Shown piece by piece: positions 22,237 to 24,305 of a DNA stretch of 24,305 bases. Made by a program: the position numbers and the translations under genes. The notes below the pieces were generated by a model that was given only the letters and a program-made list of their open reading frames with translations, was not told where the DNA came from and made no database searches. The first letter of the stretch is position 1. Every line of letters starts with the position of its first letter. This DNA comes from an uncultured Flavobacteriales bacterium (GTDB lineage: Bacteria; Bacteroidota; Bacteroidia; Flavobacteriales; Crocinitomicaceae), in the NCBI GenBank assembly GCA_946479125.1, contig CAMLET010000002.1, forward strand, positions 1-24,305. Reading direction: 5' to 3'.

Positions 22237-23880
22237 ATGAAAAAATTACTACTCCCAATTGCATTTGTGCTTTCAATGAATGCTTTTGCCCAGAATGTGG
22301 CAATTAATTCAACTGGTGCAGCGGCGGTTACTTCCGCAGCGCTTGATGTTGATATGGCTAATAAAGGGATTTTGATTCCGCGTGTTGCACTAACGACCAC
22401 AGCTGCTTTTGCACCTGTTACTGGTACGGCAACAACATCTTTGCTCGTTTACAATACCGCAACAGCTGGTGTTTCACCTACAAATGTTTTGCCGGGTTAC
22501 TATTATTGGGATGGTGCTCAATGGGTTCGTTTACTAGGCGGAAACACCAACACGTATTGGCTGGTTGGTGCGTCTGCTGCGGCAGTCAATACTCCAACGG
22601 CTACCGGTTTCTTTGGTACAACATCCAACCAACATGTTGATCTTGTTACCAACGGAACAGTAAGAGGGCGTTTGTCTAATCAGGGTGAGTTTTTTATTGG
22701 GACTACTGCCACTGCGCTTGCAGGAGATTTGATGAATGGTGTCAGTAATGCGACTTTCCCATGGGCAATCAATGGCTATTCAACCCAAAATGGTTCAGGT
22801 GTTTATGGTGCAGTTCAATCTGGAGGAACCATATATGCCGGGGTTCAGGGTGAGTACGCAGGAACAAATGCTAATGGTGCAGGAACACGTGGGATTGATG
22901 GGGGAGCTACAGCTGGAACTAGTTTTGCTGTTTCACGAGCTGGTGTTCAGGGAGATGTATCTACTGTTGCTGGAGCATATAAATTCGGAACCTACGGTTC
23001 AGGTGGTGCTGTACCTAGAACTGGTGGCGCTTTCGGTTATAACTTTGGACTTTCTATGGGGGCGCTTGGTTATTATACATCTGGATCTACTAACATTTCA
23101 GTATACGGATTTGGTTTGGCCTATACCAATGGTGTTGCCGGAGGTAAAGGTGCGGGACCAAATAAGACAAATACAGCTTTAGCTGAAACCAATACAAATA
23201 TTGGTTTGGGAATTTATGGTGGAATGATGGGGGGCTGGATTAGAGGTCTTGCATACGGAACGCATGTTAAAGGTGAGATCTATTCTATGTATGTGGATGG
23301 AAAAACTTACACGAACGAACCAATTACACAGTTGGTAGAAACAGAAGCTGCTCGTCAACCCGTTTATGCTTCTTCCGCAATGAAAGTTGAAATTAGCTCA
23401 CGTGGAAAAAACAACCTGAACAATGGAACTGTTTATGTTGAATTTACTCCTGAATTCAAGAATACGATTTCAACCAACCCTGATGAGTTGACGATTACAG
23501 TGACTCCAAATGGAAATTCCAATGGAATTTATATCCTTTCGTATGATCAAAATGGGTTTACGGTAATGGAGAACAATTCAGGGACTTCAAATGTGTCGTT
23601 CAACTGGATTGCGATCGGTACACGTAAGGATTACGAAACGATGGATCATGATGCACAGATTTTAGCAAATGATTTTGATCAAAAAATGGAAGGTGTCATG
23701 TATAATGAGACGAATACCAACGGAACCTCTCAAACGATGTGGTGGAATGGAACGCAAATGGTATTTGATCAGCCAGTTCCGGAAAAGTCTACCATTCCGG
23801 GTTATACACCAAATACAAATACATTGAGACCAAAAGCAACACCAAATACATTAACGCTTCCGGCAAATGGTGTTGAATAA
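22237..23880 (+). CDS. Glycine-rich fibre-like surface protein
   Basis: The 547-residue protein has a signal peptide (MKKLLLPIAFVLSMNAFAQ). Residues 20-100 are the Bacteroidota N-terminal motif NVAINSTGAA, then ALDVDMANKGILIPRVAL and GYYYWDGAQWVRL, a segment seen in many large exported proteins. Residues 105-165 (FFGTTSNQHVDLVTNG, RGRLSNQGEFFIGT) are also typical of such proteins. Residues 175-345 are rich in Gly, Thr and aromatic residues with short GVQGEY, GVQGD, GAFGYN and GALGYY units, like a fibre or beta-helix. The C-terminal region (about 375-465) contains TVTPNGNSNGIYIL and GTSNVSFNWIAIGTRKDYE and resembles a conserved end domain of fibre-like proteins in several phyla (recollection). 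No PNP-type T9SS module is visible, so its export route is unclear. Function is unknown; adhesion is a guess. Confidence 0.78.
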   Translation: MKKLLLPIAFVLSMNAFAQNVAINSTGAAAVTSAALDVDMANKGILIPRVALTTTAAFAPVTGTATTSLLVYNTATAGVSPTNVLPGYYYWDGAQWVRLLGGNTNTYWLVGASAAAVNTPTATGFFGTTSNQHVDLVTNGTVRGRLSNQGEFFIGTTATALAGDLMNGVSNATFPWAINGYSTQNGSGVYGAVQSGGTIYAGVQGEYAGTNANGAGTRGIDGGATAGTSFAVSRAGVQGDVSTVAGAYKFGTYGSGGAVPRTGGAFGYNFGLSMGALGYYTSGSTNISVYGFGLAYTNGVAGGKGAGPNKTNTALAETNTNIGLGIYGGMMGGWIRGLAYGTHVKGEIYSMYVDGKTYTNEPITQLVETEAARQPVYASSAMKVEISSRGKNNLNNGTVYVEFTPEFKNTISTNPDELTITVTPNGNSNGIYILSYDQNGFTVMENNSGTSNVSFNWIAIGTRKDYETMDHDAQILANDFDQKMEGVMYNETNTNGTSQTMWWNGTQMVFDQPVPEKSTIPGYTPNTNTLRPKATPNTLTLPANGVE

Positions 23881-23900
23881 ATATCGAAATTGAAGAAGGA

Positions 23901-23930
23901 AAAGGTCAATCAATGGATTGACCTTTTTTT
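23901..23930 (+). terminator. Terminator of the surface-protein cassette
   Basis: A perfect 11-bp stem (AAAGGTCAATC with GATTGACCTTT) has a 4-nt loop and a run of T residues, beginning 20 nt after the stop at 23880. Confidence 0.88.
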
Positions 23931-24036
23931 ATGTCCTGAATTGGTTGTTTCCTTTCACTGGACTACTCTGAAAAAAGGAAAGCTGATCGTATTGAATATA
24001 CGTTGACCTTATTAGATCATTCTCAATTATCGAAAC

Positions 24037-24070
24037 AAAAAAGCCGCCAGTCAAATGACCAGCGGCTTTT
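24037..24070 (-). terminator. Terminator of gdhA
   Basis: On the minus strand a stem AAAAGCCGC with GCGGCTTTT, continued by an inner GTCA/TGAC pairing, is followed by T residues. It starts 21 nt beyond the gdhA stop. Confidence 0.78.
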
Positions 24071-24091
24071 GTACGATTTAAGAACCGGGTA

Positions 24092-24305
24092 TTAAACCAA
24101 TCCTTGATCAATCATTGAATCTGCAACTTTAACGAATCCAGCGATGTTTGCACCTTTAACATAGTCAACATTTCCTTTATCGTCTTTTCCGTATTTCACA
24201 CAAGCTTCGTGGATAGAAACCATGATTCCGTGTAATTTAGCATCTACTTCTTCAGCAGACCAGCTCAAACGTAAAGAGTTTTGAGACATTTCCAATCCTG
24301 ATGTG
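24092..24305 (-). CDS. gdhA: NADP-type glutamate dehydrogenase, C-terminal end (5' part beyond window)
   Basis: The frame runs off the right edge, and about 71 residues of the C-terminus are visible. They read TSGLEMSQNSLRLSW, then AEEVDAKLHGIMVSIHEACVKYG and the hallmark end YVKGANIAGFVKVADSMIDQGLV. This matches the end of hexameric glutamate dehydrogenases (E. coli GdhA ends in NYVQGANIAGFVKVADAMLAQGVI). The enzyme interconverts 2-oxoglutarate plus ammonium and glutamate. NADP preference is inferred from the family, since the cofactor-binding domain is outside the window. The start codon is outside, so an apparent start at 24295 is not real. A terminator follows. Confidence 0.93.
   Translation of the reverse strand, partial: TSGLEMSQNSLRLSWSAEEVDAKLHGIMVSIHEACVKYGKDDKGNVDYVKGANIAGFVKVADSMIDQGLV

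Noticed and set aside
22736..23182. A 148-residue frame within the fibre-like gene
   Set aside because: It is a shifted reading of the glycine-rich repeats with no signal peptide or domain.

Overview
The window looks like chromosome of a member of the Bacteroidota, most likely order Flavobacteriales and plausibly near Fluviicola/Crocinitomicaceae (inference). The evidence is AT-rich DNA, six secreted or surface proteins of which five carry a C-terminal type IX secretion (T9SS) sorting module, GLPGLI/DUF4412-like periplasmic proteins, and several upstream regions matching the Bacteroidota promoter pattern (TTTG or TTG, 19-23 nt, TAnnTTTG). No tRNA, rRNA, CRISPR array, phage or insertion-sequence gene was found.

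Layout. The left edge (1-923) holds the C-terminal part of a DUF4159 protein, a 106-bp MITE-like inverted-repeat segment and a small GlsB/YeaQ/YmgE membrane protein with a strong terminator. Positions 925-6960 are a leftward block of T9SS cargo: a subtilisin-like S8 protease and a propeller-like protein with overlapping genes, preceded by a multidomain L-type lectin protein with its own promoter and terminator. Positions 7274-9698 hold an unrecognised lipoprotein with membrane segments and a convergent secreted protein with two DUF3494 (ice-binding-like) domains. Positions 9901-12741 are a tight leftward pair: arginase followed 3 nt later by arginyl-tRNA synthetase.

A divergent intergenic region with two good promoters leads into a rightward run: two envelope proteins overlapping by 1 nt, the DNA translocase FtsK, and two tandem LolA-like lipoprotein carriers (about 86% identical by hand alignment). 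A large CGCAAAG-type palindrome follows each lolA copy. A leftward gene for a fused E1 alpha/beta 2-oxoacid dehydrogenase faces the second copy. From 20978 a clear promoter drives a T9SS-type protein and a glycine-rich fibre-like surface protein, closed by a terminator. The right edge is the C-terminal end of NADP-type glutamate dehydrogenase on the minus strand.

Most of the window is housekeeping (argS, ftsK, lolA, E1, gdhA) interleaved with secreted surface proteins. I do not see an unmistakable new multi-gene system. The best leads are the lolA duplication with its palindromes, the two-gene surface cassette at 20978-23880, the double ice-binding-like protein with a structured leader, and the arginase-argS pair.
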